This document shows positions 16,512 through 27,242 of a DNA stretch of 64,000 bases, piece by piece. Location: assembly GCA_016287245.1 (NCBI GenBank), contig JAEEWG010000001.1:62001-126000 (forward strand), written 5' to 3'. Positions within the stretch are counted from its first letter, which is position 1. Every line of letters begins with the position of its first letter. A model generated the notes under the pieces. It saw only the letters and a program-made list of their open reading frames with translations, had not been told where the DNA came from and searched no databases. Position numbers and translations under genes: made by a program. The DNA is from Clostridia bacterium (GTDB lineage: Bacteria > Bacillota > Clostridia > Saccharofermentanales > Saccharofermentanaceae).

Positions 16512-18884
16512 ATGGATACAAGTAAACTTTGTTTTGGTTGTTTCAATGAACATGATGGAGTGGGACCGTGTCCGCATTGCGGATATGATCTTGCGACCGC
16601 AAAGCATCCTTTTATTGCGCTTCCGATCGGTACGATCCTGAATGGACGCTATCTTACGGGACGCGTTCTCGGTGTCGGCGGATTTGGTGTAACGTATCTG
16701 GCTTTTGATATGACGCTCGAGATCGCCGTTGCTATCAAAGAGTTCCTGCCATCCGGTATTGCACTTCGTGATGCAGACCGATATACGATGACAGTTAGTT
16801 CTCCGGAAGAACAGCCGAAATTTGATACCGGTGCTTCGAAGTTCCTCGAAGAGGCACGACTTCTTGCCAAACTCCGTGATGTGCCGAATATCGTGACGGT
16901 TCAGGACTATTTCCGTGAAAATAGCACCGCATACTTCGTTATGGAATATATCGAGGGTGTGGATCTGATGAAGTATACGCAGCAAAGGGGAGGGAAGCTC
17001 TCTTATGAAGAAGCTCTCCGTCTGATCCTTCCGATCATCGATTCTCTTGCGCATGTGCATGCGCATAATCTTCTCCATAGAGATATCAGTCCGGACAATA
17101 TCGTCGTGATGAAAAACGGAACGACGCGTCTTCTGGATTTCGGAGCGGCCCGTCTGGCGGTTGATACGGAGAAGAGCAAATCCATTATCTTAAAGCACGG
17201 ATTTGCACCGGAAGAACAGTATAGAAAACATGGAAATCAGGGGCCGTGGTCGGATGAGTATGCGCTTGCCGCTACGATGTACCTGATCATTACCGGGGTC
17301 ATGCCGCCGGATGCGATCGAGCGTGTACATGAAGATACTCTGGCATCTCCGATCAGCCTCGGTGTAGAGATGCCCCAATATGCCAATGACGCGCTCATGA
17401 AAGCCATGGCGGTCAGTGCATCCGGACGTTTTCCGGATATGGCTTCTTTTTCGGAAGCGCTTACAGGTAAGAAAGCAATAGGACCTGCTTCCTCATATGC
17501 TCAGATCCCGACCAGTATGCCGGTTTCGGGAAATGAACTGCCGACTGCTTCTTCTCAGATCCCGCAGGGCAATATGGTCCAGGGGAAAACAGTGGCCATG
17601 GCTCAGGATTATGTTCCGCAGAAAGTGCTTTCTCCGTCTATTCTTGCCGGAGAACCGGTTGCAGCGGCTACTGCATCTCAGGAAGAAGGCGTATCTGTGC
17701 CTCCTGCCAAAGTGAAAAAGAGTATTTGGAAGCGTCCTCTTACATACATTCTTGCAGGGCTTATCGTTCTGATCGGCGTATCTATTCCGGTCGGTATTTA
17801 CATCACGCAGAATTATGAGTGGGGAACACCGACAACGACCAGGAAACCGAATAAGCCTACGACGAAAAAGACGTCGGCAACAACGACAGAGCAATCGTAT
17901 GAGGATCCGAAGATCACAGATGAGGATGGTCTGAAAACTTATAGCGACAGCGTCCGAAAGTTTTCTATCACAGCCGCTTCGAACTACGCCTTTGAGAACA
18001 AGGGCGGAGTCTATACTCTCGTTCGTGATGACGGCAAATGTGTTTTCTATGCGGATCTGATCCGTGATTTCAACGATATGCGTGTTTCCACGCTCAATGA
18101 TTTTCTGGCGCAAAGTGATGATATCATCACAGGGTATACTGTAGAAGTTCTCGGCCTTACGGGATTCCAGTTTCAGACGGATGAGTGTTATGTGTTCGAT
18201 TTTCCTTCCGGCTCCACCGGTATCGAGTTTGATGGTATTGCGGAACGGGACGGGCAGAGTGTCGATCTTACGATCATGGCCTATGAGAGAAAAGAAAAAG
18301 ATGGAGTGTTCATTACGTACGCGGTCATACCAAGAGATTCCTATGGTGCGTATTCGGAGACGGACTGGCAGGAGGTCAAATCGATCTTCCTAAGCTTTAA
18401 GGAAGATTCGGAAAAAGAGACGGACTACGTTCTTTATTCTGAAGAGAATATGCCTGAATTCCTCTATAGAAAGTCGGATATAGCATCGGTAGATCAGGGA
18501 AAGATCGGAAATGATCTTACCTGCCTGGAACTGAAGATGAATAATGTCGATGATCCGGACAGTCGTCTTTTCGTGATCCTTCTGGATGATCAGCCAACCA
18601 TTACGCAGGCCTGCACATCAGCAGAACAGGCGCTCGGCAGTTCGTATAAGTTCGGAGGTTATACTTCAGTCAATCCGATCGTGCGCAAAAGTGAGACGGA
18701 GATGCGTATCCGTAACTATAAGATCTCGAAGATCGAAGATGACAGCAAGCAGATGGACTGCACCACATGCGTGATCAATCTGAACGGAAGATACTTCGCG
18801 ATCGTTGCCACATGCAGCGACGAAAAATACCTCGAGCAGGTGACACTTGACTTTACGATGGTGGTAAGATCGATCAATCAGTGA
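16512..18884 (+). CDS. Membrane Ser/Thr protein kinase with zinc ribbon and extracellular domain
   Basis: A 790-residue Hanks-type kinase. The N-terminal zinc ribbon has Cys7, Cys10, Cys20 and Cys23. The kinase domain spans about residues 44-320: Gly loop GVGGFGVTY, Lys76 in AIKEF, catalytic loop HRDISPDN (Asp191) and DFG at 209-211. The usual Lys after HRD-x is Ser here, as in a known bacterial subgroup. A juxtamembrane linker holds one GKTVA motif (Thr360). One helix (411-432) is followed by a Thr/Pro/Lys-rich stalk and about 325 extracellular residues of unknown fold, with no PASTA repeats. It is the probable input sensor of the island. It ends head-on against tgt with no gap and no visible terminator. 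Confidence 0.93.
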   Translation: MDTSKLCFGCFNEHDGVGPCPHCGYDLATAKHPFIALPIGTILNGRYLTGRVLGVGGFGVTYLAFDMTLEIAVAIKEFLPSGIALRDADRYTMTVSSPEEQPKFDTGASKFLEEARLLAKLRDVPNIVTVQDYFRENSTAYFVMEYIEGVDLMKYTQQRGGKLSYEEALRLILPIIDSLAHVHAHNLLHRDISPDNIVVMKNGTTRLLDFGAARLAVDTEKSKSIILKHGFAPEEQYRKHGNQGPWSDEYALAATMYLIITGVMPPDAIERVHEDTLASPISLGVEMPQYANDALMKAMAVSASGRFPDMASFSEALTGKKAIGPASSYAQIPTSMPVSGNELPTASSQIPQGNMVQGKTVAMAQDYVPQKVLSPSILAGEPVAAATASQEEGVSVPPAKVKKSIWKRPLTYILAGLIVLIGVSIPVGIYITQNYEWGTPTTTRKPNKPTTKKTSATTTEQSYEDPKITDEDGLKTYSDSVRKFSITAASNYAFENKGGVYTLVRDDGKCVFYADLIRDFNDMRVSTLNDFLAQSDDIITGYTVEVLGLTGFQFQTDECYVFDFPSGSTGIEFDGIAERDGQSVDLTIMAYERKEKDGVFITYAVIPRDSYGAYSETDWQEVKSIFLSFKEDSEKETDYVLYSEENMPEFLYRKSDIASVDQGKIGNDLTCLELKMNNVDDPDSRLFVILLDDQPTITQACTSAEQALGSSYKFGGYTSVNPIVRKSETEMRIRNYKISKIEDDSKQMDCTTCVINLNGRYFAIVATCSDEKYLEQVTLDFTMVVRSINQ

Positions 18885-21073
<2,189 letters not shown>

Positions 21074-21081
21074 AGCTTCAT

Positions 21082-21087
21082 ATTATA
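21082..21087 (-). promoter_or_regulatory. Probable -10 of the queA-tgt promoter
   Basis: On the minus strand TATAAT stands 9 bases before the queA ATG region, with TATACA (4 of 6 matches to a -35) 17 bases upstream. The very short leader makes the assignment uncertain. Confidence 0.35.
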
Positions 21088-21094
21088 AATGCAA

Positions 21095-21124
21095 TTGACG
21101 TTGATGTATAGTAGGTGGTATCAT
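21095..21124 (+). promoter_or_regulatory. Promoter of dapA
   Basis: TTGACG (21095-21100), an 18-base spacer and TATCAT (21119-21124) match a sigma-A promoter. The expected start near 21131 gives a leader of about 67 bases, too short for a lysine riboswitch. The element overlaps the divergent queA promoter region. Confidence 0.6.
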
Positions 21125-21197
21125 TTTATGAGGTTTTCCATGCGCCGGGGAGTGCGTGAAAACCATTGAAATCTCAAAAGAAATGGAGGCATGAGTT

Positions 21198-22091
21198 ATG
21201 AAGAAGCCCGTTTTTGTCGGTTCCGCGGTAGCGTTGATCACACCCTTTAACGAAGGAGGTGTAGATACCAAAAAACTGAAGGCTTTGATCGACTTCCATT
21301 TAGCACATAAGACTGATGCGATCCTGGTTGCAGCCACCACTGGTGAGGCGGCAACTATGCCGGACGAAGAGCACCTTGCGACGATCCGTACCGTAGTTGA
21401 ATATGTCGATGGACGTGTTCCGGTCATTGCCGGTACAGGCAGTAACGATACCGCTCATGGTATCAAGCTCACAAGAGAAGCCACAGCGATCGGTGCCGAC
21501 GCTCTTTTAACCGTCACACCCTATTACAACAAGACATCCCAGGAAGGTATTTACCGTCACTTTAAGGCTACGGCCGAAGCGACACATCTTCCGATCATCC
21601 TTTACAATGTTCCTTCCAGAACGAATCTGAACATCGCTCCGGCGACGTATAAGAGACTTTCTGAGATCGAGAACATCGTAGGTGTCAAGGAATGCAACAT
21701 GAACCAGATCCCGGAGACCGTAAACCTCTGTGGTGATGACCTTCTGCTTTACTCCGGTGAGGACGGACTGGTCGTTCCGCTCCTTTCTATGGGCGGTAAG
21801 GGCGTTATTTCCGTAGCTGCCCATGTCATCCCGGAAACGATGCACGATATGGTCATGGCATTCATTAATGGTGATGTACAGGGTGCCGCGAAGATGCAGG
21901 CGGATATCATCCCGCTCGTAAAGGCGCTTTTCTCCGACGTCAATCCGATTCCTGTAAAGGAAGCACTGAATATCCTCGGATGGGACATCGGTTCCTGCCG
22001 TATGCCGCTTTGCGATATGAGTGAAGAAGGTAAAGCGAAGCTTGCCGAAACTCTTAAGAAATACGATCTTTCCTTCCATCCGAAGGGCTGA
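21198..22091 (+). CDS. dapA: 4-hydroxy-tetrahydrodipicolinate synthase
   Basis: DapA condenses pyruvate with aspartate semialdehyde, the first step of the lysine and meso-diaminopimelate branch. The 297-residue TIM barrel has AVALITPFNEGGVD, AATTGEAATM (near the active-site Thr pair), VTPYYNKTSQEG, IILYNVPSRTN (catalytic Tyr) and GVKECN, whose Lys forms the Schiff base. GEDGLVVPLLSMGGKGVISV is another family signature. A GGAGG precedes the ATG. dapB follows 44 bases later, so the two consecutive steps are encoded together; lysC, the step before, is at 34215-35564 on the other strand. Confidence 0.97.
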   Translation: MKKPVFVGSAVALITPFNEGGVDTKKLKALIDFHLAHKTDAILVAATTGEAATMPDEEHLATIRTVVEYVDGRVPVIAGTGSNDTAHGIKLTREATAIGADALLTVTPYYNKTSQEGIYRHFKATAEATHLPIILYNVPSRTNLNIAPATYKRLSEIENIVGVKECNMNQIPETVNLCGDDLLLYSGEDGLVVPLLSMGGKGVISVAAHVIPETMHDMVMAFINGDVQGAAKMQADIIPLVKALFSDVNPIPVKEALNILGWDIGSCRMPLCDMSEEGKAKLAETLKKYDLSFHPKG

Positions 22092-22135
22092 TCATCTTTC
22101 ATTCACATCGCATTACAGGTAATAAGGAGGACATT

Positions 22136-22897
22136 ATGTCTCAGGTAAGAATATTTTTGAGCGGCTGTATGGGCCGCATGGGCCGTGTGATCACAGATAT
22201 GGTCGCCGATTATGACGACGCGGTGATCGTAGCCGGTTCCGATGTTGTAGAAAATCCGCAGTCTTCGTTCCCGATCTATAAGGATCCGATGGATTGCAGT
22301 GAAGAGTTTGATGTGATCATCGATTTTTCTCATGTCAGCGCTTTTGCTAAGATCACGGAACTTGCTGAAACGAAGAAGAAGCCGATCGTTATGTGTACGA
22401 CAGGTCTTTCGGATGATCAGAAGGAAGCCCTTACGGCTCTTTCCGAAAAGGTTGGCGTATTCTATTCCGGTAATATGTCTCTCGGCATCAACGTGCTGAT
22501 CAATCTCGTAAAGAAGGCGGCAGCACAGCTTTATCCGGATTTCGATATCGAACTTGTCGAGGAGCATCACAATAAGAAGCTCGACGCGCCTTCGGGCACT
22601 GCGCTGATGATTGCCGATGCTATGAATGACACGCTCGATAATCAGCTCGAATATGTCTATGAAAGACAGAGCAAGCGCCAGAAGCGCGAAAAGAAGGAAC
22701 TGGGCATCCATTCCATCCGTGGAGGCAACATCGTCGGCGAGCATAAGGTCATGTTCATCGGCGGCGAAGAGATCTTAACGATCTCCCACAGCGCCCAGAC
22801 CAGAAGCGTGTTTGCCAGAGGCGCAGTGGCGGCAGCCAGATTCATGCTTGGAAAAGAACCGGGCATGTACGATATGCAGAAGATGATCGGCGAATAA
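22136..22897 (+). CDS. dapB: 4-hydroxy-tetrahydrodipicolinate reductase
   Basis: DapB reduces the DapA product with NAD(P)H toward diaminopimelate and lysine. The 253-residue protein has an N-terminal Rossmann fold, FLSGCMGRMGRVITDMV, and the C-terminal catalytic domain with the signature ELVEEHHNKKLDAPSGTAL (His-His and Lys catalytic residues). SGNMSLGINVLI and IHSIRGGNIVGEH are typical. An AAGGAGG lies 7 bases before the start. It follows dapA in the same unit. Confidence 0.97.
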   Translation: MSQVRIFLSGCMGRMGRVITDMVADYDDAVIVAGSDVVENPQSSFPIYKDPMDCSEEFDVIIDFSHVSAFAKITELAETKKKPIVMCTTGLSDDQKEALTALSEKVGVFYSGNMSLGINVLINLVKKAAAQLYPDFDIELVEEHHNKKLDAPSGTALMIADAMNDTLDNQLEYVYERQSKRQKREKKELGIHSIRGGNIVGEHKVMFIGGEEILTISHSAQTRSVFARGAVAAARFMLGKEPGMYDMQKMIGE

Positions 22898-22963
22898 GAA
22901 TTTTGGTTCTATCGTGAATAAATGACGTAAGTCAAGGAAATAGAAATTGGAGGAAATGTTAAC

Positions 22964-23428
22964 ATGATTCATTTTGTTTTGGATGCCGCGGAGGGTGCTA
23001 CACCAACGGGTGGTGCCATGGATCCGATCATTATCACCGGTATGTTCGTATTCTTAGTTCTTATCTGGTATTTTGCCGCTTGGCGTCCGAATAAGAAAAA
23101 GGAAAAAGAGCTCAATGCGAAGATCGAGAAGATGCGCGTAGGTGATACAGTTGTTACCATCGGCGGTCTTGTAGGTAAAGTCGCAAATATCAAGGGCGAT
23201 GAGGTCACCATCATGACTTCGGCCGCCAATACACTGGTCACTTTTAAGAAGAACGCCATCGGATCGGTTATCTCCAGAGACGCTAAGCCGGTCGAAGAGA
23301 CATCTGAGGAAGATAAGAAAAAGTCCGGTAAGATGGTCCTGAAGAAGAAGGAAAAAGAAGAGAAAGAAGAAACACCTGCAGAAGATACAGCAAAGGAAGA
23401 CAACGGACTCGGCGAAATCAAAGAATGA
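22964..23428 (+). CDS. yajC: Preprotein translocase subunit YajC
   Basis: YajC is a small single-span protein of the Sec-YidC membrane machinery. The 154-residue product has a short N-terminus, one helix (about residues 24-45), then RPNKKKEKE and the conserved soluble part MRVGDTVVTIGGLVGKV and VTFKKNAIGSVI. The C-terminal 50 residues are an unusually long Lys/Glu-rich charged tail. secD and secF, often next to yajC, are not here; dnaG follows by 17 bases. A GGAGG precedes the ATG. Confidence 0.92.
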   Translation: MIHFVLDAAEGATPTGGAMDPIIITGMFVFLVLIWYFAAWRPNKKKEKELNAKIEKMRVGDTVVTIGGLVGKVANIKGDEVTIMTSAANTLVTFKKNAIGSVISRDAKPVEETSEEDKKKSGKMVLKKKEKEEKEETPAEDTAKEDNGLGEIKE

Positions 23429-23445
23429 TCTGAAGGAAGTAAGAA

Positions 23446-25317
23446 ATGAGCAACGGCCGCGGCGGAATCCCAAATGAAGTAGTGGAAGAGATCATTTCCC
23501 GAAGCGACATCGTTTCGGTCGTGGGCCAGTATGTGCAGTTTACCAAGAGCTCCGGACAGAATCAGTTCGGGCTCTGTCCTTTTCATTCGGAAGATACACC
23601 ATCGTTTTCCGTATCTGTAAATAAGCAGATCTACTATTGTTTCGGCTGCCATAAGGGCGGAAATGTCGTCAACTTCATCATGGAGATCGAGCACCTCTCA
23701 TATATCGAGGCGCTGAAGTTCCTGGCGGAGAAGGCGGGCGTGACGATCCCGGAGCCGGACGATGCCAATTACCGAAAAGAAGAGCAGCTTCGTAAGCGCC
23801 TCAAGGAGGTGCTTCTCGAGGCTGCTCGCTATTATTATAAGAGCTTCAAATCCGAAAAAGGCGAGGAGGCGCGAAAGTATCTTCAGAAGCGCGCCATTTC
23901 ACCGGCGACAGCGACGAAATTCGGCCTCGGATATGCACCGAATGAGTGGAGCGGACTTTATAATCACCTCGTAAGTAAGAATTTCAGTCAGTATGAGATC
24001 CAGAAATCAGGTCTATTCGTCAGTAAAAACGGAAAGACGTTCGATCTTTTCCGTGGAAGGCTGATGTTCCCGATCTTTAATGCTATGGGTGAGCTGATCG
24101 CTTTCGGCGGAAGGATCATCGGCGATGGTCAGCCGAAATATGTCAACTCGCCGGAAACACCGGTGTATTCGAAGCAGAGGAATCTCTATGCACTCAATTT
24201 CGCAAAACAGTCGAAGATGAAAAGAATCATCGTCGTCGAAGGGTATATGGATGTGATCTCCATGCATCAGGCGGGGGTAACGAATGCCGTGGCTTCACTG
24301 GGAACAGCGCTTACCGAGCGCCAGCTCGACCTTCTCGAGAGATACTGCGAGGAAGTCATCCTGTTCTATGACTCTGACCGTGCCGGCCAGAATGCTGCTG
24401 TAAGAGGCCTTAAGATGCTCATGGATCGGAAGAAGAAGCATACCGGTATGACGACGCAGGTCCGTGTTGCGAAGGTTCCGAATGGAAAAGATCCGGACGA
24501 GTTCATCCGTGAATACGGAAAGGATGAGTTTGCCAAGGTCGTGGAACAGGCTGTGCCCGTTCTCGATTATCTCGTCGATTCCGCCTATAACCAGAGCATC
24601 GAGAAAGGCTCCTTTGACCCTGTTGTATTCCAGCAGCTGATCTCCACATATCTTTCCTGGGAAGATAACATGATCCTTCGTGAGAGAGCTGCATATAAAG
24701 CCGGACAGATCCTCGGTGTATCGACGCAGTCGGTCCTCGCTGAAGTCGGCAAACTTTCTACAAGGACACATGAAGAAGCCATCCGTAAGTCGAATCAGGA
24801 AATCAGTAAGCAGACGGAGATCATGCCTGAAAAACAGCCCGGAGAGACCGCCACGCGCGACGAACTGGTGCTTTTGTGTCTTCTTTCGATGCTCGGTGAA
24901 TCCTATAAGACTTTTGTCCAGAGAACGAACGATGAGCCTCTGGAAACTGACTTTACCATGGGTACCATGCGGGCGATCGCCAAAGAGATCCTCCCGATCT
25001 TAAAGGAAGGAAGACTGGATGCGAACCGTCTCCTGCTTGCCGGAGACAATCTCATATTAAACCAGAGACCGGCAAGAGATACGCTGTCCGAGGCTCTTAT
25101 GAGCGTGAAATACGGCGATGATCTGGAATCTCTGATCAGTCATACGATCGATTACCTCTACCGTGTCCGTCTTTCCGTGTATACGCGTATGAAAGCAGAG
25201 CTTGCCAGAAGACTTGACGTCATGCCGGAAGGCCCGGACCGTGCGGCCACGGAGACTATGCTCCGGAAAACTCTGGAATATCTTCAGTACTTAAAGAAAA
25301 AGACGGGGAAACGCTGA
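23446..25317 (+). CDS. dnaG: DNA primase
   Basis: DnaG synthesises RNA primers at the replication fork. The 623-residue protein starts with the CHC2 zinc-binding domain (CPFHSEDTPSF, YYCFGCHKGGN, residues about 40-67). The RNA polymerase core with TOPRIM follows: GRLMFPIFNAMGELIAFGGR, VEGYMDVISMHQAG, ASLGTALTERQ and LFYDSDRAGQNAAVRGL (DxD metal site). The C-terminal part (about 450-623) is the helicase-binding domain, which is divergent in sequence. In most Firmicutes rpoD follows dnaG directly; here trmK begins 4 bases later. Confidence 0.97.
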   Translation: MSNGRGGIPNEVVEEIISRSDIVSVVGQYVQFTKSSGQNQFGLCPFHSEDTPSFSVSVNKQIYYCFGCHKGGNVVNFIMEIEHLSYIEALKFLAEKAGVTIPEPDDANYRKEEQLRKRLKEVLLEAARYYYKSFKSEKGEEARKYLQKRAISPATATKFGLGYAPNEWSGLYNHLVSKNFSQYEIQKSGLFVSKNGKTFDLFRGRLMFPIFNAMGELIAFGGRIIGDGQPKYVNSPETPVYSKQRNLYALNFAKQSKMKRIIVVEGYMDVISMHQAGVTNAVASLGTALTERQLDLLERYCEEVILFYDSDRAGQNAAVRGLKMLMDRKKKHTGMTTQVRVAKVPNGKDPDEFIREYGKDEFAKVVEQAVPVLDYLVDSAYNQSIEKGSFDPVVFQQLISTYLSWEDNMILRERAAYKAGQILGVSTQSVLAEVGKLSTRTHEEAIRKSNQEISKQTEIMPEKQPGETATRDELVLLCLLSMLGESYKTFVQRTNDEPLETDFTMGTMRAIAKEILPILKEGRLDANRLLLAGDNLILNQRPARDTLSEALMSVKYGDDLESLISHTIDYLYRVRLSVYTRMKAELARRLDVMPEGPDRAATETMLRKTLEYLQYLKKKTGKR

Positions 25318-25320
25318 ATT

Positions 25321-25986
25321 ATGGAAAAAGAGATGCTTTCGGCGCGCCTTCTGGCCGTCTGTTCCTTAATAGCGCCCTGTAAGACCTTAGTCGATGTCGG
25401 CTCGGATCATGGAAAACTCAGTTCCTACTGCCTGAAAAATCAGATCTGTGAGTATGTGATCGCAACCGATATCCATGAATTACCGGCTAGAAGGACGAAA
25501 GAGCGCCTTGACGAAGACGGCTTTTCTGATAAAAGCGAAGTGCTCTTTTCCGACGGATTAACAGATGTCCACTTAACAAGTGATATGACGGTGGTGATCG
25601 CCGGGATGGGCGGACTGGAGATCTGTAAGATTTTAAAGGACGCACTTAAAAAAGAAGAAGGGATCCCGGAAGGAACTTCCTTCGTTTTGCAGCCGCAGCG
25701 TTCGCATTACGAAGTCCGCGAGTTCCTGAGCCAACAGGGCTTTTCGATCCGAAATGAAAAGATCATGAAGGAAAAGGGGCATTGGTACAGTTCTCTTTTC
25801 GCGGTGTATACTAAAGAAAAATATGCTCTTTCGGAAGAGGAGAAACACTTCGGTCCCGTGATACTGAAGGAGCGTCCGGAAGAATACGGGGAATACATGA
25901 TTCATCAGAAGAAAGTCATGGAAAAGCGCGCGCTGGGGGATCCGGTGTGCAGAGAAATACTGGAAAACTGGGAGAACCTTATATGA
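25321..25986 (+). CDS. trmK: tRNA (adenine-22-N1)-methyltransferase TrmK
   Basis: TrmK methylates A22 of tRNA in Gram-positive bacteria. The 221-residue protein has the SAM-binding motif LVDVGSDHGKLSSYCLKN, then VIATDIHELPARR, VVIAGMGGLEICKIL (NPPF replaced by GMGG as in the family) and VLQPQRSHYEVREFL. The order dnaG-(rpoD)-trmK-nif3 is conserved in Firmicutes and supports the name. Its stop overlaps the nif3 start (ATATGA). Confidence 0.93.
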   Translation: MEKEMLSARLLAVCSLIAPCKTLVDVGSDHGKLSSYCLKNQICEYVIATDIHELPARRTKERLDEDGFSDKSEVLFSDGLTDVHLTSDMTVVIAGMGGLEICKILKDALKKEEGIPEGTSFVLQPQRSHYEVREFLSQQGFSIRNEKIMKEKGHWYSSLFAVYTKEKYALSEEEKHFGPVILKERPEEYGEYMIHQKKVMEKRALGDPVCREILENWENLI

Positions 25987-26753
25987 GTAAAGAATATTTC
26001 ATTCAGGATATCATCGCGCAGATGGAGAAGATCGCGCCACAGGATCTTGCCTGTGAATGGGATCACGTGGGTCTCATGCTTGGCGATCCGAGCACGAAGG
26101 TAAAGGGCGTTCTTCTGGCACTGGATGTCACGAATTCGGCGATCGATCAGGCGCTAAAAGAGGGCGCAAACCTCATCATCACGCACCATCCGTTCTTCTT
26201 TGAGCCGCTCCATTGTATCGACTATCAGTCCCCGAAGGGTGCCATGATCAAAAGACTCATTGAGAACGATATCCATATCTTTTCCGCCCATACGAATCTT
26301 GATAAGGCGGTAAATGGCGTCAATCAGGCTCTTGCGACGGTATTAGGCCTTGTCATGCAGATCAACCTGGTCGGCGTGGAGGTCGGCCTTTGCGGAAGTG
26401 TCGGGCAGGAATCTATCACGCTTTTTCAGTTCGCGGATACGGTCAAGGAAAAACTCGGTGGAAGCGGCGTTCTTCTCAACACGGACAAAGATAAGGAAGT
26501 ATCCCGTGTGTTCGTGCAGGGCGGAGCTTTTGAAGACGAATCCATTCCGTTACTAAAACTTGCCAGAGTAGATGTCATCGTCACAGGCGAGATGAAGCAC
26601 CATCACATGCTTGAACTGGAAGAATCGGGGATCGCCGTAATTGTTGCGGGTCATGAGGTCACAGAACGCATAGTGCTTCCGAGTTTGAAAGAACAACTTT
26701 TGCGCAAATTGCCGAAATTGCCGATTACGGTCTTTCCCGGCCATAAATGGTGA
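25983..26753 (+). CDS. Nif3-like dinuclear metal-centre protein (YqfO family)
   Basis: A 256-residue Nif3/DUF34 protein. Metal ligands are expected in ITHHPFFFEPL, FSAHTNLDKAVNGVN and IVAGHEVTE. The function in the cell is not settled; members bind two metal ions and have been linked to GTP cyclohydrolase-like folds. The ATG at 25983 overlaps the trmK stop and has GGGAG 8-12 bases upstream. A longer open frame starting with GTG at 25947 inside trmK lacks such a site and gives a leader unlike the family. The 100-residue insertion domain of some homologues is absent. Confidence 0.9.
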   Translation: MSKEYFIQDIIAQMEKIAPQDLACEWDHVGLMLGDPSTKVKGVLLALDVTNSAIDQALKEGANLIITHHPFFFEPLHCIDYQSPKGAMIKRLIENDIHIFSAHTNLDKAVNGVNQALATVLGLVMQINLVGVEVGLCGSVGQESITLFQFADTVKEKLGGSGVLLNTDKDKEVSRVFVQGGAFEDESIPLLKLARVDVIVTGEMKHHHMLELEESGIAVIVAGHEVTERIVLPSLKEQLLRKLPKLPITVFPGHKW

Positions 26754-26786
26754 GAAAATCCCTAGAACTAAAAAAACAGTTCGGAT

Positions 26787-26792
26787 ATAATA
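26787..26792 (+). promoter_or_regulatory. -10 hexamer of the RNase P RNA promoter
   Basis: A perfect TATAAT stands 8 bases before the predicted 5' end of the RNase P RNA. The -35 position holds TAGAAC, a weak match, with 17-base spacing. Confidence 0.55.
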
Positions 26793-26799
26793 TACATGT

Positions 26800-27162
26800 T
26801 TTCTGAGCTGGACCGGATGATCGCGGGCACAGGTGCCGAAAGGCCGTGCGTGAGGAAAGTCCGGGCTCCATAGGGCAAGGGTGCCGGGCAGTTCCCGGTG
26901 AAGGTAACTTTAAGGAAAGTGCAACAGAAAAGAAAACCGCCTCGGTCTTCGGGCCGCGGTAAGGATGAAAAGGCGAGGTAAGAGCTCACCGGCGGTACGG
27001 TAACGTATCGGCCTTGTAAACCCCACCCGGAGCAACGCCGTGGAAAAGACATTACTGTGACCCGCAGGTCTTTGAGGAGGCGGCTTGAGCCGGAACGAAA
27101 TTTCCGGTCTAGATAGATGATCATCTAAGACAGAACCCGGCTTATAGGTTCAACTCGGAAAA
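26800..27162 (+). ncRNA. rnpB: RNase P RNA, bacterial class A type
   Basis: This is the catalytic RNA that trims tRNA 5' leaders. The conserved core is visible in order: GAGGAAAGTCCGGGCTCC near 26859, GCAACAGAAA near 26921, GGTAAGAGCTCACC near 26979, GTAAACCCCACCCGGAGCAA near 27015, ATAGATGATC near 27113 and ACAGAACCCGGCTTATAGG near 27130. The ends pair as helix P1: TTTTCTGAG at 26800-26808 with CTCGGAAAA at 27154-27162 (one G-U pair), which sets the boundaries. It fills the gap between nif3 and purM together with a short non-coding leader. Confidence 0.95.
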
Positions 27163-27242
27163 TGTTAACTAAATTTTGTCCTCATTTTTGAGGAGAGAAG
27201 ATAAGCACAGCGCTTTGCGCGAAAGAAAGAGAGGATCTATTC

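Noticed and set aside
21125..21197. Possible lysine riboswitch before dapA
   Set aside because: The leader of about 67 bases is far too short for the L box and lacks its motifs.
27163..27200. CCTCA/TGAGG hairpin after RNase P RNA as a terminator
   Set aside because: Stem is only five pairs and followed by AGAGAAG, with no T-run.
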